The notes: a model not told the origin generated them from the letters alone. A stretch of 64,000 nt of DNA from Pectobacterium colocasium (GCF_020181655.1 NZ_CP084032.1:4216001-4280000); one strand, 5' to 3'; positions 17,187-26,213 are shown, numbered from the stretch's first letter. Numbers and translations are program-made.

Positions 17187-18107
17187 ATGGCTCATTCTAC
17201 TTCAGGCGAAAAGGCCTATTTCGATCTGCACACTGAAGGTTACGGTCGTCTGCAGCGTGTACGGGAAGTTCCCGTGCGGGGTGGCCGACGTGCTCAACCC
17301 TTCCTGGCCTGCACCATCGCCGCGCTGGTCGGCTCCGCCAAAGAACCGGCCACCCGCTATTTTGATGTCAAAGTCACAGGTGCCGAGGCTAAAAAACTGG
17401 TCGAACACTATGTCGGCATTGATGATCCAAAGCAGCGTCCGATGATCAAGTTCCGGCTGGGGGATCTGTGGAGTGATGCATTCATTCGCCCCAGCGGTGA
17501 GCGCAAGGGTGAACCGGCAGCCAGCCTCAAGGGACGACTCTTGAAGGCTGAACTGATCGACCCTGTTGCATTGCACATAATCGAACAGTACGAGCTGGTC
17601 ACTCGGGGCATTGGCTACCTCAATCGGCCCAAAGATGTCACACCGAAGAACGGTGACCCGTTCCTCGCATGCACCCTCGGTGCGCTGGCCGGGCCTGTCG
17701 AAGAACCGGAGTATCGGTACATCAACACCATAGTGACCACACCGGAGGCTCAACATCTGGTGCGCCGTTGCGTGCAGGCCGTCGAGGCTGAGCGCAAGGT
17801 TCTGGTGGCCTTTCGTCTCAACGACATGAAAGCTGATCCGTACCTTCGCACGAAGGGCGAGCATGCCGGTGAGCCGGCAGCGAGTCTGGAGTCCAAGCTA
17901 ATCCATATTGGCCTGATCAAGATCGATGGCCAATTGGTCTATCCCACTGCCAGTCAGACTCCCTCTTCCGGGCACGCCACGGCGGCATCCACTGAGTCAG
18001 ACAGTCCTGATAACAGCGTGGATATGCCGTCTACGACACCCGGCACAGCCGAACCTGAAGCGCAATCCTCGGTAGAAGAAGAGCCCGCTCTCGCCACGTC
18101 ACACTAA
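17187..18107 (+). CDS. STY4534-family protein with tandem DUF3577 domains
   Basis: A 306-residue protein. Two copies of the same domain are visible: about residues 8-125 (YFDLHTEGYGRLQRVREVP, FLACTIAALVGSAKEPATRYFDV) and 134-255 (GIGYLNRPKDVTP, FLACTLGALAGPVEEPEYRYINT). Each ends in a GEPAASLK/SLES segment. A Ser/Thr/Pro-rich tail follows. The family is named from SPI-7 and is listed among ICE replication proteins; the biochemical role is not known. The start at 17187 is set by GGAG and by the family N-terminus. Confidence 0.85.
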   Translation: MAHSTSGEKAYFDLHTEGYGRLQRVREVPVRGGRRAQPFLACTIAALVGSAKEPATRYFDVKVTGAEAKKLVEHYVGIDDPKQRPMIKFRLGDLWSDAFIRPSGERKGEPAASLKGRLLKAELIDPVALHIIEQYELVTRGIGYLNRPKDVTPKNGDPFLACTLGALAGPVEEPEYRYINTIVTTPEAQHLVRRCVQAVEAERKVLVAFRLNDMKADPYLRTKGEHAGEPAASLESKLIHIGLIKIDGQLVYPTASQTPSSGHATAASTESDSPDNSVDMPSTTPGTAEPEAQSSVEEEPALATSH

Positions 18108-18114
18108 GCCGATC

Positions 18115-18148
18115 GACAGGACCTCACAGTGGGGTCTTGTCTCTTTTT
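18115..18148 (+). terminator. Terminator between the DUF3577 and DUF3275 genes
   Basis: GACAGGACCTC (18115-18125) pairs with GGGGTCTTGTC (18131-18141) across a 5-nt loop with G-U pairs, followed by TCTTTTT. It begins 7 nt after the upstream stop; the next ATG is 40 nt past the T-run. Confidence 0.8.
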
Positions 18149-18188
18149 CAGGTCTGTCGGCAATACAACGCATCTCAGGAGATTCATC

Positions 18189-18863
18189 ATGGCTACAGCA
18201 GCCGTTCAATCCGCTCCCCCCATCATCGTTCGCGGCCAACTCGCAATCCGCACAATATCCGGTCGTAATGGCCGATTCACTGTTGGTCGTCTCACCACCC
18301 ACCTTGGGCTGTTCCATGTCAAAGATCCCGAACTGGAGCAGTATCCCGAAGGGAAATATGAGGGTGAGTTTGCGATTCGATATATTTATCCGAAAGCCTA
18401 TCCTGTCGGCGACGGCATGCGATTCGAAATCCGGGCCAACCTGGATGGCATGACCTTGTCTGGTATCGACAAACTCAGCAAAGCAGAGGCTCGCGCCTTC
18501 GCCACGCAGGATGTCGATCCGCTTGATGAGGAATCGGGTACTCAACCCGTACCCACGCCAACCGCAACATCCAAATCCAAGGCCAGGCCTGCCCCTGTGC
18601 AAGCCACCCAGGACCCACTGGTCGACACCACGCCATTCGGCGTCGATGCGCCCTCCGCGACTGTAGCGGCCTCGGACAATCCCGATAGCGATGATGCTGC
18701 ATTGTTCGGCATCCTCTGGCCGCTGGGTGAGTCGGTGAAGCTGGACGCAACCATTGACCGTCGCACGTTGCGCCTGCAAGTCGCGCGGTTGAGCCAGTTG
18801 AGCTATGTGTTCGACGCCACGGCCCAGCAGTGGAACCGTCAGTCTGAATCCCTGGTGACCTGA
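18189..18863 (+). CDS. DUF3275 protein
   Basis: A 224-residue protein of the DUF3275 family. The N-terminal domain (IVRGQLAIRTISGRNGRFTVGRLTTHLGLFHVKDPELEQYPEGKYEGEF) is the conserved core. A Pro/Thr-rich linker follows, then a C-terminal acidic segment (ALFGILWPLGESVKLDATIDRRTLRLQ) that may be a protein-interaction tail. It is restricted to ICEs and related islands. The start at 18189 has AGGAG. No enzymatic motif is seen; function unknown. Confidence 0.8.
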   Translation: MATAAVQSAPPIIVRGQLAIRTISGRNGRFTVGRLTTHLGLFHVKDPELEQYPEGKYEGEFAIRYIYPKAYPVGDGMRFEIRANLDGMTLSGIDKLSKAEARAFATQDVDPLDEESGTQPVPTPTATSKSKARPAPVQATQDPLVDTTPFGVDAPSATVAASDNPDSDDAALFGILWPLGESVKLDATIDRRTLRLQVARLSQLSYVFDATAQQWNRQSESLVT

Positions 18864-18900
18864 TTCCTCCAGCCACCGCTGCGCGCTTTTCCCATCCTTC

Positions 18901-18950
18901 GGGGCAACACGGCCCCAAGGGCAGTGTTGCCCCTCAATTTTTTATTGAGG
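18901..18950 (+). promoter_or_regulatory. Terminator hairpin with an overlapping RBS-hiding stem
   Basis: GGGGCAACAC (18901-18910) pairs perfectly with GTGTTGCCCC (18924-18933), followed by CAATTTTTT. A second stem, CCTCAAT (18932-18938) with ATTGAGG (18944-18950), overlaps its 3' foot and pairs with the GAGG ribosome binding site of the gene at 18959. The two stems compete for bases 18932-18933. The arrangement looks like an attenuator or translation control element. Confidence 0.65.
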
Positions 18951-18958
18951 ACACCACC

Positions 18959-19606
18959 ATGCCCGAATCTTCATTACAGCAACCGTTGTTCCGTATCGAC
19001 GAATGTACTGACCTGATGGCTGATGCCTGCGTCTGCCGCGAGAATGGCGATCTGGTCTTTGTCTCAATCTGGGCGCGGGATACTGCCATCCAGCAATTTA
19101 TCGCACGACTCACACTGGGCCGCGATGACGATGGGCTGAACCAGTTTCACCTCATCACAGAGCACGGCGGCTCTGTGCCAGTGTTCATCCCTTCGGTCGA
19201 ACGCCTTGAAAAGCGCCTGACCCGCAACTATCGCCGCACACTGTTTGGATCGCTCACCAACCTGTGGCTATTCGACCAGCGTTGCATCTGCCCTGACAAG
19301 AGCACAGCCAGCGCACTGGCACTATTGCCGCGCTCTGCTGCTGAACCGACTGTTCGCTTGTGGCAACTCGTCAAAGATACATGTCCGCTGCCGCTGCTCG
19401 ACCACTGGCAAACGCCGGTGCTGGAGTGGCTGCGCAGCCGCGACATGCTCCATGAGCTACCGGTCGCCCTCGGGCCACTGCGGGGCTTTCGCCTTGGACT
19501 GGACGTGCCAGCGCTCACCGACGCGCTGGGCGAGCTTATCCGCGACGGTGTTCTCACAGCCTATCCATACCCGTCACAGATCTGGACACCGCACGCGGTG
19601 GTCTGA
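18959..19606 (+). CDS. Conserved ICE protein of unknown function
   Basis: A 215-residue soluble protein. It has no signal peptide or transmembrane segment and no catalytic motif I recognise. The central part (SVERLEKRLTRNYRRTLFGSLTNLWLFDQRCICPDKSTASALALLP) and the conserved C-terminus may form a helical domain. It has its own GAGG ribosome binding site inside a potential hairpin and stands 71 nt before the DUF6094 methyltransferase gene, so the two may be co-expressed. Confidence 0.7.
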   Translation: MPESSLQQPLFRIDECTDLMADACVCRENGDLVFVSIWARDTAIQQFIARLTLGRDDDGLNQFHLITEHGGSVPVFIPSVERLEKRLTRNYRRTLFGSLTNLWLFDQRCICPDKSTASALALLPRSAAEPTVRLWQLVKDTCPLPLLDHWQTPVLEWLRSRDMLHELPVALGPLRGFRLGLDVPALTDALGELIRDGVLTAYPYPSQIWTPHAVV

Positions 19607-19677
19607 TCGTTCCACAGCAGGCACTGCCTTACCAGGCACCTGCACGTTCTTTCATCACCGCCAGACAGGAGAACCCT

Positions 19678-20787
19678 ATGGCACTCATGTTTCCCCGGCT
19701 CGCCAGAAATTTTGCCAAAAATGGCTATTACCCTACCGATGAGTCCACGCTCGAACGGACACTCGACGCACTGGCTCCCGGCAATGAGCCCATGTGCATT
19801 ATTGACCCTTGTGCCGGCGAAGGCGTTGCGATTGCCGAAGCCGCCCATGCCCTCGGGCTTGATCACACCCGTTCGTACGCTGTCGAGTACGATCAGGAGC
19901 GCGCCAGCCATGCACGGTTGTTGGTCGATCACTGCATCCATGCCGACCTGATGGATACCCTCATCTCGCGTCAGGCATTCGGCTTGCTTTGGCTCAATCC
20001 ACCGTACGGCGACTTATCCAGAGATGCCAACGGCAATATCGGCTACGACGGTAAAGGCCGGCCCCGACTGGAAAAGCTGTTCTACCAGCGGACGCTGCCC
20101 TTGCTGCAGTACCACGGCATTCTCGTTTTTATCATTCCGTTCTATGTGCTCGATCAGGAAATGGTGGGCTGGCTCACACGCCACTTCGCCGACCTGCAAA
20201 TCTTCCGTGCGGTAGATACACAGTTCAAGCAAGTGGTGCTGTTCGGTCGTCGCATTCGCCAACGTGATCTGGCGAGTGAAGACGTGAAATCCACCCGCGC
20301 CCGGTTGTTGCAAATTGGGCAGGGAGAGCAAGACGCAGAGGAATTGCCGCCCGAGTGGACGTCGCTTCCCTATATCGTGCCAGGCACCCAGGCCGAACCC
20401 GAGCATTTTTATCGCATCAGCATGGAGCCGATGCAGTTCGCCGAAGAAGTACAGCGTCTGCGAGGTTTGTGGCCGGCGTTCGAGACTCACCTCGGTGCTG
20501 CGCAGCAATCGCTGCGTGCGCCTGCTCGGGCTTTATCTGAATGGCACCTGGCATTAGCCCTGGCGGCGGGTGCGATCTCCGGTGTCGTGCAGTCCCAAAG
20601 CGGCCGCACGCTTGCCGTCAAGGGCGACACCTACAAGCAGAAAGCGACGAGCACCGAGTATTGCGAACGCGATGACGGTTCAATCGCCGAAACGCGCATT
20701 CTCACCGATAAGTTCGTGCCCGTCATCAGAGCATGGGACCTGTCTCCCGACTCAGCCACGCTGGGACGGATTCTCACCATCCATTAA
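19678..20787 (+). CDS. DUF6094-type class I methyltransferase
   Basis: A 369-residue protein. The SAM-binding motif is IIDPCAGEGVAIAEAA (about 41-56) and the catalytic motif is NPPYGD (about 105-110). NPPY is typical of N6-adenine or N4-cytosine DNA methyltransferases. The C-terminal half (about 200-369) is specific to the DUF6094 family found on conjugative elements. No restriction partner is present. With the C5 enzyme upstream it could alter methylation of the element, giving anti-restriction or regulation. Activity is inferred from motifs. Confidence 0.85.
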   Translation: MALMFPRLARNFAKNGYYPTDESTLERTLDALAPGNEPMCIIDPCAGEGVAIAEAAHALGLDHTRSYAVEYDQERASHARLLVDHCIHADLMDTLISRQAFGLLWLNPPYGDLSRDANGNIGYDGKGRPRLEKLFYQRTLPLLQYHGILVFIIPFYVLDQEMVGWLTRHFADLQIFRAVDTQFKQVVLFGRRIRQRDLASEDVKSTRARLLQIGQGEQDAEELPPEWTSLPYIVPGTQAEPEHFYRISMEPMQFAEEVQRLRGLWPAFETHLGAAQQSLRAPARALSEWHLALALAAGAISGVVQSQSGRTLAVKGDTYKQKATSTEYCERDDGSIAETRILTDKFVPVIRAWDLSPDSATLGRILTIH

Positions 20788-20870
20788 TCCCCGCAAGGGG
20801 AAGCAGTATCACCTACACACTGCTGGCCACTGAACCCGAGTTCAACACCAGCTCATTTCTCTTACCCATC

Positions 20871-20911
20871 GGGGCATACATCGCCCCTGGGCGGTGCATG
20901 CCCCATTTTTT
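20871..20911 (+). terminator. Terminator-like hairpin directly upstream of the helicase gene
   Basis: GGGGCAT (20871-20877) pairs with ATGCCCC (20898-20904), with an inner CGCCC/GGGCG stem, giving a long near-perfect hairpin followed by six T (20906-20911). The GGAG site of the helicase gene follows immediately and its ATG is at 20923. Confidence 0.8.
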
Positions 20912-20922
20912 GGAGCATCACC

Positions 20923-23202
20923 ATGAGCATACAAATCGAAGCGGCTCCTGCCGTCACGCCATCGCCCGAGACAGGCGATCTGTTCGACCCTGCGAACGAC
21001 GAACTCTCTATCAGTCTGCAGGATTTTGTCAGCGAGTTCGGGGATGAGTTGCTCGACTCTCTCAACCGGGCCAATCCACCAGTCTACAACGGTGTGCCAC
21101 GTGCAAACCGACAACGCATTCTCGCCAGTCTCAAGCGACAGTTGTTCCCCGCCCAGGCCGAGGTCGTGCATGCAGCGGCCGAGTTGCTCGTCAACCAGGG
21201 CGAGCGCGCGGCCATCGTCAATGGTGAGATGGGGACGGGAAAAACCACCGTCGGCATCGCGCTGGCGGCGGTACTCAATGCGGAAGGCTATCGCCGCACA
21301 CTCGTCCTCAGCCCACCACACCTGGTCTATAAATGGCGGCGGGAGATTCTCGAAACCGTCACAGGAGCCAGAGTCTGGGTGCTCAACGGCCCGGACACGC
21401 TGCTCAAACTGATCAAGCTGCGCGAGCAACTGAACGTACCAGCCGATGGACAGGAATTTTTCATCATTGGCCGTGTGCGCATGCGAATGGGCTTCCACTG
21501 GAAGCCCGCGTTCGTTCGCAAACGCACCCGTCACGGCACCGTTGGGCTTTGTCCACACTGCGGCACCATGGTTAACACCCTTGATGGCGAGCCAGTCAGC
21601 GCACTGGAACTCGACGCTGAAGAAGTGCGTCGCAAATGTGGCGTTTGCAAAAGTGCTCTCTGGACACTGATGCGACCTCGCAGTTTGTCAGGCAGCGATC
21701 AATCCGCAGCAGTACTGCGGGCGCTGAAACGCATTCCGACCATTGGTGAAGCCACGGCGGCCAAGCTGATGAAGACCTTCGGCGATTCATTCCTGGCCTC
21801 GATGCTTGGGGACAACTTCCACCAGTTCATCAACCTGATGGACAACCGGGGGGAGTTGGTCTTTTCAGACCGGCAGGCTCAGCGCATGGAACGCGCCATG
21901 TCGAGTATGGAGTTCGGCTTCGGTGAGGGCGGCTATCAACCCAGCGAATTTGTGAAGCGGTATCTGCCGCAAAGCACGTTCGATTTGCTCATCGCTGACG
22001 AAGCCCACGAGTACAAGACAGGCGGTTCCGCACAGGGTCAGGCCATGGGCGTTATTGCGGCCAAAACCCGCAAAACGTTGCTGCTCACCGGCACGCTGAT
22101 GGGTGGCTACGCTTCCGATCTCTTTTATCTGCTGTTCCGGGCACTGCCCGGACGTATGATCGAAGACGGCTACCGACCGAGTACCAACGGCAGCATGAAC
22201 ACTGCGGCCATGGCATTCATGCGGGATCATGGCGTCCTCAAGGACATCTATTCCGAGAGCGACGGCCCGGCCCACAAGACTGCAAAAGGTTCGAAGGTCA
22301 CCGTCAGAACCGTCAAAGCGCCGGGGTTCGGCCCCAAGGGCGTGCTGCGCTGCGTTCTGCCCTTCACGATTTTCCTCAAACTCCGGGATATTGGTGGCGT
22401 ACTGCCCTCGTATGACGAAGAGTTCAGGGAAGTCGAGATGGATGCCGAGCAAAGTGATACCTACAGCAAGCTCGCTGCCAGCCTGACGAGTCAGCTCAAG
22501 GAAGCCCTGCGTAAGCGGGACACCACCTTGCTGGGCGTGGTGCTCAATGTGCTGTTGGCCTGGTCTGACTGCTGCTTTCGTACCGAAACCGTGCGCCACC
22601 CGCGCACGCGAGAGGTACTGGCATTCACCCCGGCCCAGTTCAACGAGCTGCAGGTGATGCCCAAGGAGCGGGAACTGATCGACATCTGCAAGCAGGAGAA
22701 GGCAGAGGGGCGCAAGATCCTGGCCTACTCCGTCTACACAGGCACGCGAGATACCACCAGCAGGCTGAAAATGCTGTTGGAGCAAGAAGGTTTTCGGGTT
22801 GCGGTATTGCGCACCAGCGTCGATGCCAGCCGCCGTGAAGACTGGATTGCAGAACAGCTCGACAGAGGAATTGATGTCCTCATCACCAACCCGGAGCTTG
22901 TCAAAACAGGGCTGGATCTTCTGGAGTTCCCCACGATTGTGTTCATGCAATCAGGGTACAACGTGTACACACTGCAGCAGGCCGCACGACGCTCCTGGCG
23001 TATCGGCCAGAAGCAGCCTGTAAAGGTGATCTACCTGGGGTATGCAGCCACATCGCAGATGACGTGCCTGGCCCTGATGGCGAAGAAGATTCTGGTCTCT
23101 CAGAGCACGTCGGGAGACGTTCCTGAGTCAGGATTGGATGTGCTTAATCAAGATGGCGACTCTATTGAAGTCGCCCTGGCCCGGCAACTTGTCGCGGCTT
23201 GA
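20923..23202 (+). CDS. SNF2-like DEAD/DEAH-box helicase
   Basis: A 759-residue superfamily 2 ATPase. Walker A is GEMGTGKTTVGIAL (about 103-116), motif II is DEAHEYK, motif III is LLTGTLMGG, and the C-terminal lobe has VLITNPELVKTGLDL and QAARRSWRIGQK, an SNF2/Rad54-type motif VI. An insert between the lobes carries LCPHCG and RKCGVCK, a probable zinc ribbon. The gene is conserved at this position in the family. It may remodel or translocate on DNA during transfer or replication. A strong terminator ends the unit. Confidence 0.92.
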   Translation: MSIQIEAAPAVTPSPETGDLFDPANDELSISLQDFVSEFGDELLDSLNRANPPVYNGVPRANRQRILASLKRQLFPAQAEVVHAAAELLVNQGERAAIVNGEMGTGKTTVGIALAAVLNAEGYRRTLVLSPPHLVYKWRREILETVTGARVWVLNGPDTLLKLIKLREQLNVPADGQEFFIIGRVRMRMGFHWKPAFVRKRTRHGTVGLCPHCGTMVNTLDGEPVSALELDAEEVRRKCGVCKSALWTLMRPRSLSGSDQSAAVLRALKRIPTIGEATAAKLMKTFGDSFLASMLGDNFHQFINLMDNRGELVFSDRQAQRMERAMSSMEFGFGEGGYQPSEFVKRYLPQSTFDLLIADEAHEYKTGGSAQGQAMGVIAAKTRKTLLLTGTLMGGYASDLFYLLFRALPGRMIEDGYRPSTNGSMNTAAMAFMRDHGVLKDIYSESDGPAHKTAKGSKVTVRTVKAPGFGPKGVLRCVLPFTIFLKLRDIGGVLPSYDEEFREVEMDAEQSDTYSKLAASLTSQLKEALRKRDTTLLGVVLNVLLAWSDCCFRTETVRHPRTREVLAFTPAQFNELQVMPKERELIDICKQEKAEGRKILAYSVYTGTRDTTSRLKMLLEQEGFRVAVLRTSVDASRREDWIAEQLDRGIDVLITNPELVKTGLDLLEFPTIVFMQSGYNVYTLQQAARRSWRIGQKQPVKVIYLGYAATSQMTCLALMAKKILVSQSTSGDVPESGLDVLNQDGDSIEVALARQLVAA

Positions 23203-23213
23203 TGTTCTTGTTT

Positions 23214-23244
23214 GCCGGTATCCCGCAAGGATGCCGGTTTTTTT
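23214..23244 (+). terminator. Intrinsic terminator after the helicase gene
   Basis: A 9-bp stem (23215-23223 with 23229-23237, one G-U), loop CGCAA, then seven T. It begins 12 nt past the stop and marks the border between conserved ICE genes and the cargo island. Confidence 0.9.
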
Positions 23245-23492
23245 CACATGACACGTTGCGCTGCGGTGGTGAAAACTGCCCAGAGACAGCGTGCTTGTTC
23301 GTCGTAGTAGCCTATTCCTTCGCGCACCATTTAAAACAAAGAAGGCACAACACCAGATGCAAAGGAAGATGCTTGTTTTCGACCTTTTGCAGTCACTGGA
23401 ATCTATCCGCTTAGATACTATGAGAACAAACGGTGTACCGTTTTATTTAGGTATGGTCAAATTGCCGCAGGCCACGTGAAAAAAGAGAAAAT

Positions 23493-24863
23493 ATGAATAG
23501 GAAAGGTATTAGGCGCAAAATGACTGATGTAGAACTTTGCATCGACCTTGTACCGGCAGCAGGGGATGCATACCGCCGCGCTTTAGACGTGATGACGGCC
23601 TATCCAGACTATGCGAAAACAAACTTCCGAATCGTAGTCGAACACTTGACGCAAAAGCTAGGCGAGCATTCTGGCATTGATCTGGAGAATTCAGACCTTT
23701 TTAACTCCATTCAAGAGTTGTCCAAATGCCAGATCATCGACCATAACTTGCGCACTGAGCTACATAGAATCCGTCAGCTTGGAAATGAAGTGGTTCATGC
23801 CAAGCTAACAAATGGCGATGTAAATGGTGGTGGAGAGGATACCAGTAAAGCAAGAGGTGCTGGTAATTTGGAAAGCGCACTTTCTGCCCGTAAAACGCTA
23901 GTGGGAATCTTCGAAAGTGTTTTTCTCTTGGTTAACAAAGGTGAGGAGTTGCCAGAGATAACAATCGTGGACATCGGCGACATCATCAATAGTCAGCAAA
24001 CGCTTTGGAAAGCTATTTCATCAGTGAACTTCGAGGCAAAGATGGCTGCGGGCTTGATTCTGGAGGCACAATCATTGGCTCCCTTGCCCAAAGGAGTATT
24101 AATCATAGCGAATAGCCAATACGCGCATAAGCAAACAACTCAAAAAATGGCGGCAGAGCTGTACTGGGCTGCATGCGTGATCAGCGCTGGAGCTGATTTA
24201 AAAAGCCAGATCGAGATTCACAAAATGGGCGGGGAAGAGGCATTTCTGTTTAAACACGCAAATACAGAAGCATTATTTCGGTATTCTCAGCTTACTTTTT
24301 ACCAGTCAAAAGGCGAGGAAAGCCAGAAACGCGGCGTTAAAGCCTTGGAGGCCGCAGCTAAGCGAGGCTATACCGATGCTCTGCCTGAATACGGTAATTG
24401 GCTACGTGAGGAAAGCAAGTTCGTTGAGTCCTTTGGCTTTTTTTCACATGCCTTGAAAAAAGGGAAAATCTCGGCACATGCAGGACTTGGGTTGCTGTAT
24501 CTGGAAAAATCCTACTCCGACTATTCTCAAAATCTGGCTGAACAAAGCTTTATAAATGGCATTAATAGCGGAGACGAACACTGCAAATACCTGCTTGGAC
24601 GGTTCCTCTATGAAGGCAAAGAGCTTGTTCAGGACAAAGAGCGCGGTAAAGCGCTTTTAAAAGCAGCTGCGGAAGCGGGTCATGAATCAGCGGCGCATTA
24701 CTTCAATCTTGCTGTAGATGACAAACTTCACAAAGAATTACAGGCACATTTCTTAGACATATTACTCAGCATGCCAAAACAACCTGAAAGACCAAAGCAA
24801 GGGAGAAATGACTCCTGTGCTTGCAAATCAGGTAAAAAGTACAAGAGATGCTGTGGTGCCTAA
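23493..24863 (+). CDS. DUF4145-like / Sel1-repeat / SEC-C protein
   Basis: A 456-residue cytoplasmic protein. The N-terminal part (about 15-110) resembles DUF4145 with its IRQLGNEVVHAK block. The middle (about 275-405) has Sel1-like repeats (AAKRGYTDALPEYGNWL, AAAEAGHESAAHYF). The C-terminus is a SEC-C zinc motif, GRNDSCACKSGKKYKRCCG. SEC-C and Sel1 modules act as adaptors; DUF4145 domains occur in restriction and abortive-infection proteins. It stands alone at the left of the cargo island with lower GC than the ICE core. A defence role is plausible but unproved. The ATG at 23520 is an alternative start. Confidence 0.8.
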   Translation: MNRKGIRRKMTDVELCIDLVPAAGDAYRRALDVMTAYPDYAKTNFRIVVEHLTQKLGEHSGIDLENSDLFNSIQELSKCQIIDHNLRTELHRIRQLGNEVVHAKLTNGDVNGGGEDTSKARGAGNLESALSARKTLVGIFESVFLLVNKGEELPEITIVDIGDIINSQQTLWKAISSVNFEAKMAAGLILEAQSLAPLPKGVLIIANSQYAHKQTTQKMAAELYWAACVISAGADLKSQIEIHKMGGEEAFLFKHANTEALFRYSQLTFYQSKGEESQKRGVKALEAAAKRGYTDALPEYGNWLREESKFVESFGFFSHALKKGKISAHAGLGLLYLEKSYSDYSQNLAEQSFINGINSGDEHCKYLLGRFLYEGKELVQDKERGKALLKAAAEAGHESAAHYFNLAVDDKLHKELQAHFLDILLSMPKQPERPKQGRNDSCACKSGKKYKRCCGA

Positions 24864-25011
24864 CGCAGCCGGATTGATCGAAATCATCGTGGATGGCTGC
24901 GTCTGGCTGAAAGCTATCGATTGTTTCTGGCTGCTTTCGGCCATATATAAGCAACCATTCGAGCGGGGCTCTTTGCCACTCTCAGGATTAATCGAAACGA
25001 TCAACCCGTGC

Positions 25012-26166
25012 TTAGTAACTTGCTAATTCGACAGGTATGAACCTTGACGACGGTCCGATAACTGAGCCATCGCGCAACATGCTTAGCCCGCTGTAGAGAT
25101 CCCTAACGGGCTCGACCTCTGGGAGATCATCCAACAAACGTCTATCACCTCTAGCGACCTTAACCAAATGCTCGAAGACCGAAAGCTCGACGCCCACAAA
25201 TGTCCCCGAATGCCCCCCCAGCCTGAAGGGATTCCTGCTGCGGTGCGTGATCTGCACACCTTTTAAGTCAACTAACGGGTCGGTATCCTTTTCGTAGTAG
25301 CACCCTACGAAGTACCGCTGCTGGTCTTCAAAGGCGAACTTCCAGACGGTTACTAGAATTCTGCTCTGCCACTCTAAACGCCTTGATCTTCGGATGGCTA
25401 GAGCCAGATGGGGTTGCTCGATCTTCTCCAACGCATTACCGTAATGGCTGCCGATGATTTGTCCAGAGAGGTTGCGCGCGGTTTCTCCCGATATCGGCTC
25501 CCGGCCCTCTGTGCTTGGATCTTCTGCAAACAGCTTGGTCTGAACCCTAGGCTTAGACTCGGTTGCAAAGCGGGTAGCCACAATATGGCCTTTCACCCTG
25601 ACAGCCTGGCCTTTGACGTCCAACACCTGAACCCGCGTGAACTGTTTCCGCCAACGTTCAAACTCTTTCGTATGGAACCCCACCGAGGTGTAGCGTCCCT
25701 TAGCCTCGGCAAGCACGACAGAACCCGCCCCGTCACTGCACAGGTAGTCAGGGATATCGTTTGGTGCGGTGCGCTGTACGGTAAACCCGCGCACATTATT
25801 GCTGGGGTTACCGATCAAACCATCCAAATGGGCGAAGTACTTAATCCCAACATGCTCATGCAGAAACCAGCGACAGAATGCCTGCCCCATCTCGCTGGAC
25901 TTGCCCCGTCTGGCATTGGTTGATGCGCCCAAACCCTCACCTTGAAATCGAAACTTATCATCAGGCATCAAGAATCTCATGTGCTCAAACTGAGCAGGAT
26001 CTGGAAACAGGGGCTGAATACCGTAGGTATCGAGGTAATAGTGGTGATACAGAGCGGCAAGATCCAAATCAATCACCGCTTTCACGCTCTGTGCGTTCTT
26101 CCCTTGGAGAGTATGAGGGATCGGCTGGTACTTGTTGAGTGCTAGTTGCAGCTTTTTCTTCATCAT
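25012..26166 (-). CDS. PD-(D/E)XK nuclease-like protein
   Basis: A 384-residue protein when started at 26166 (MMKKK); a longer frame reaches 26232 but would overlap the upstream gene. Residues 139-156 fit the PD-(D/E)XK catalytic pattern: PD at 139-140, then hydrophobic strands and E154-A-K156 (VLAEAKGR). The rest is unfamiliar. It is preceded by the DUF4917 gene with a 47-nt gap, so the two form a pair. The likely role is as nuclease effector of a defence or toxin module; target and trigger are unknown. Confidence 0.75.
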   Translation of the reverse strand: MMKKKLQLALNKYQPIPHTLQGKNAQSVKAVIDLDLAALYHHYYLDTYGIQPLFPDPAQFEHMRFLMPDDKFRFQGEGLGASTNARRGKSSEMGQAFCRWFLHEHVGIKYFAHLDGLIGNPSNNVRGFTVQRTAPNDIPDYLCSDGAGSVVLAEAKGRYTSVGFHTKEFERWRKQFTRVQVLDVKGQAVRVKGHIVATRFATESKPRVQTKLFAEDPSTEGREPISGETARNLSGQIIGSHYGNALEKIEQPHLALAIRRSRRLEWQSRILVTVWKFAFEDQQRYFVGCYYEKDTDPLVDLKGVQITHRSRNPFRLGGHSGTFVGVELSVFEHLVKVARGDRRLLDDLPEVEPVRDLYSGLSMLRDGSVIGPSSRFIPVELASY

Positions 26167-26213
26167 CAAATTATCTCGATTCCTTTTTCTACTTTGCCGC
26201 ACCCGGGTGGGCG

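Noticed and set aside
24858..24907. Integron attC site at the end of the SEC-C gene
   Set aside because: GCCTAACGCAGCC and GGCTGCGTCTGGC pair well, but the right end lacks a proper GTTRRRY core and no integron integrase or further cassettes are present. A simple terminator-like hairpin is more likely.
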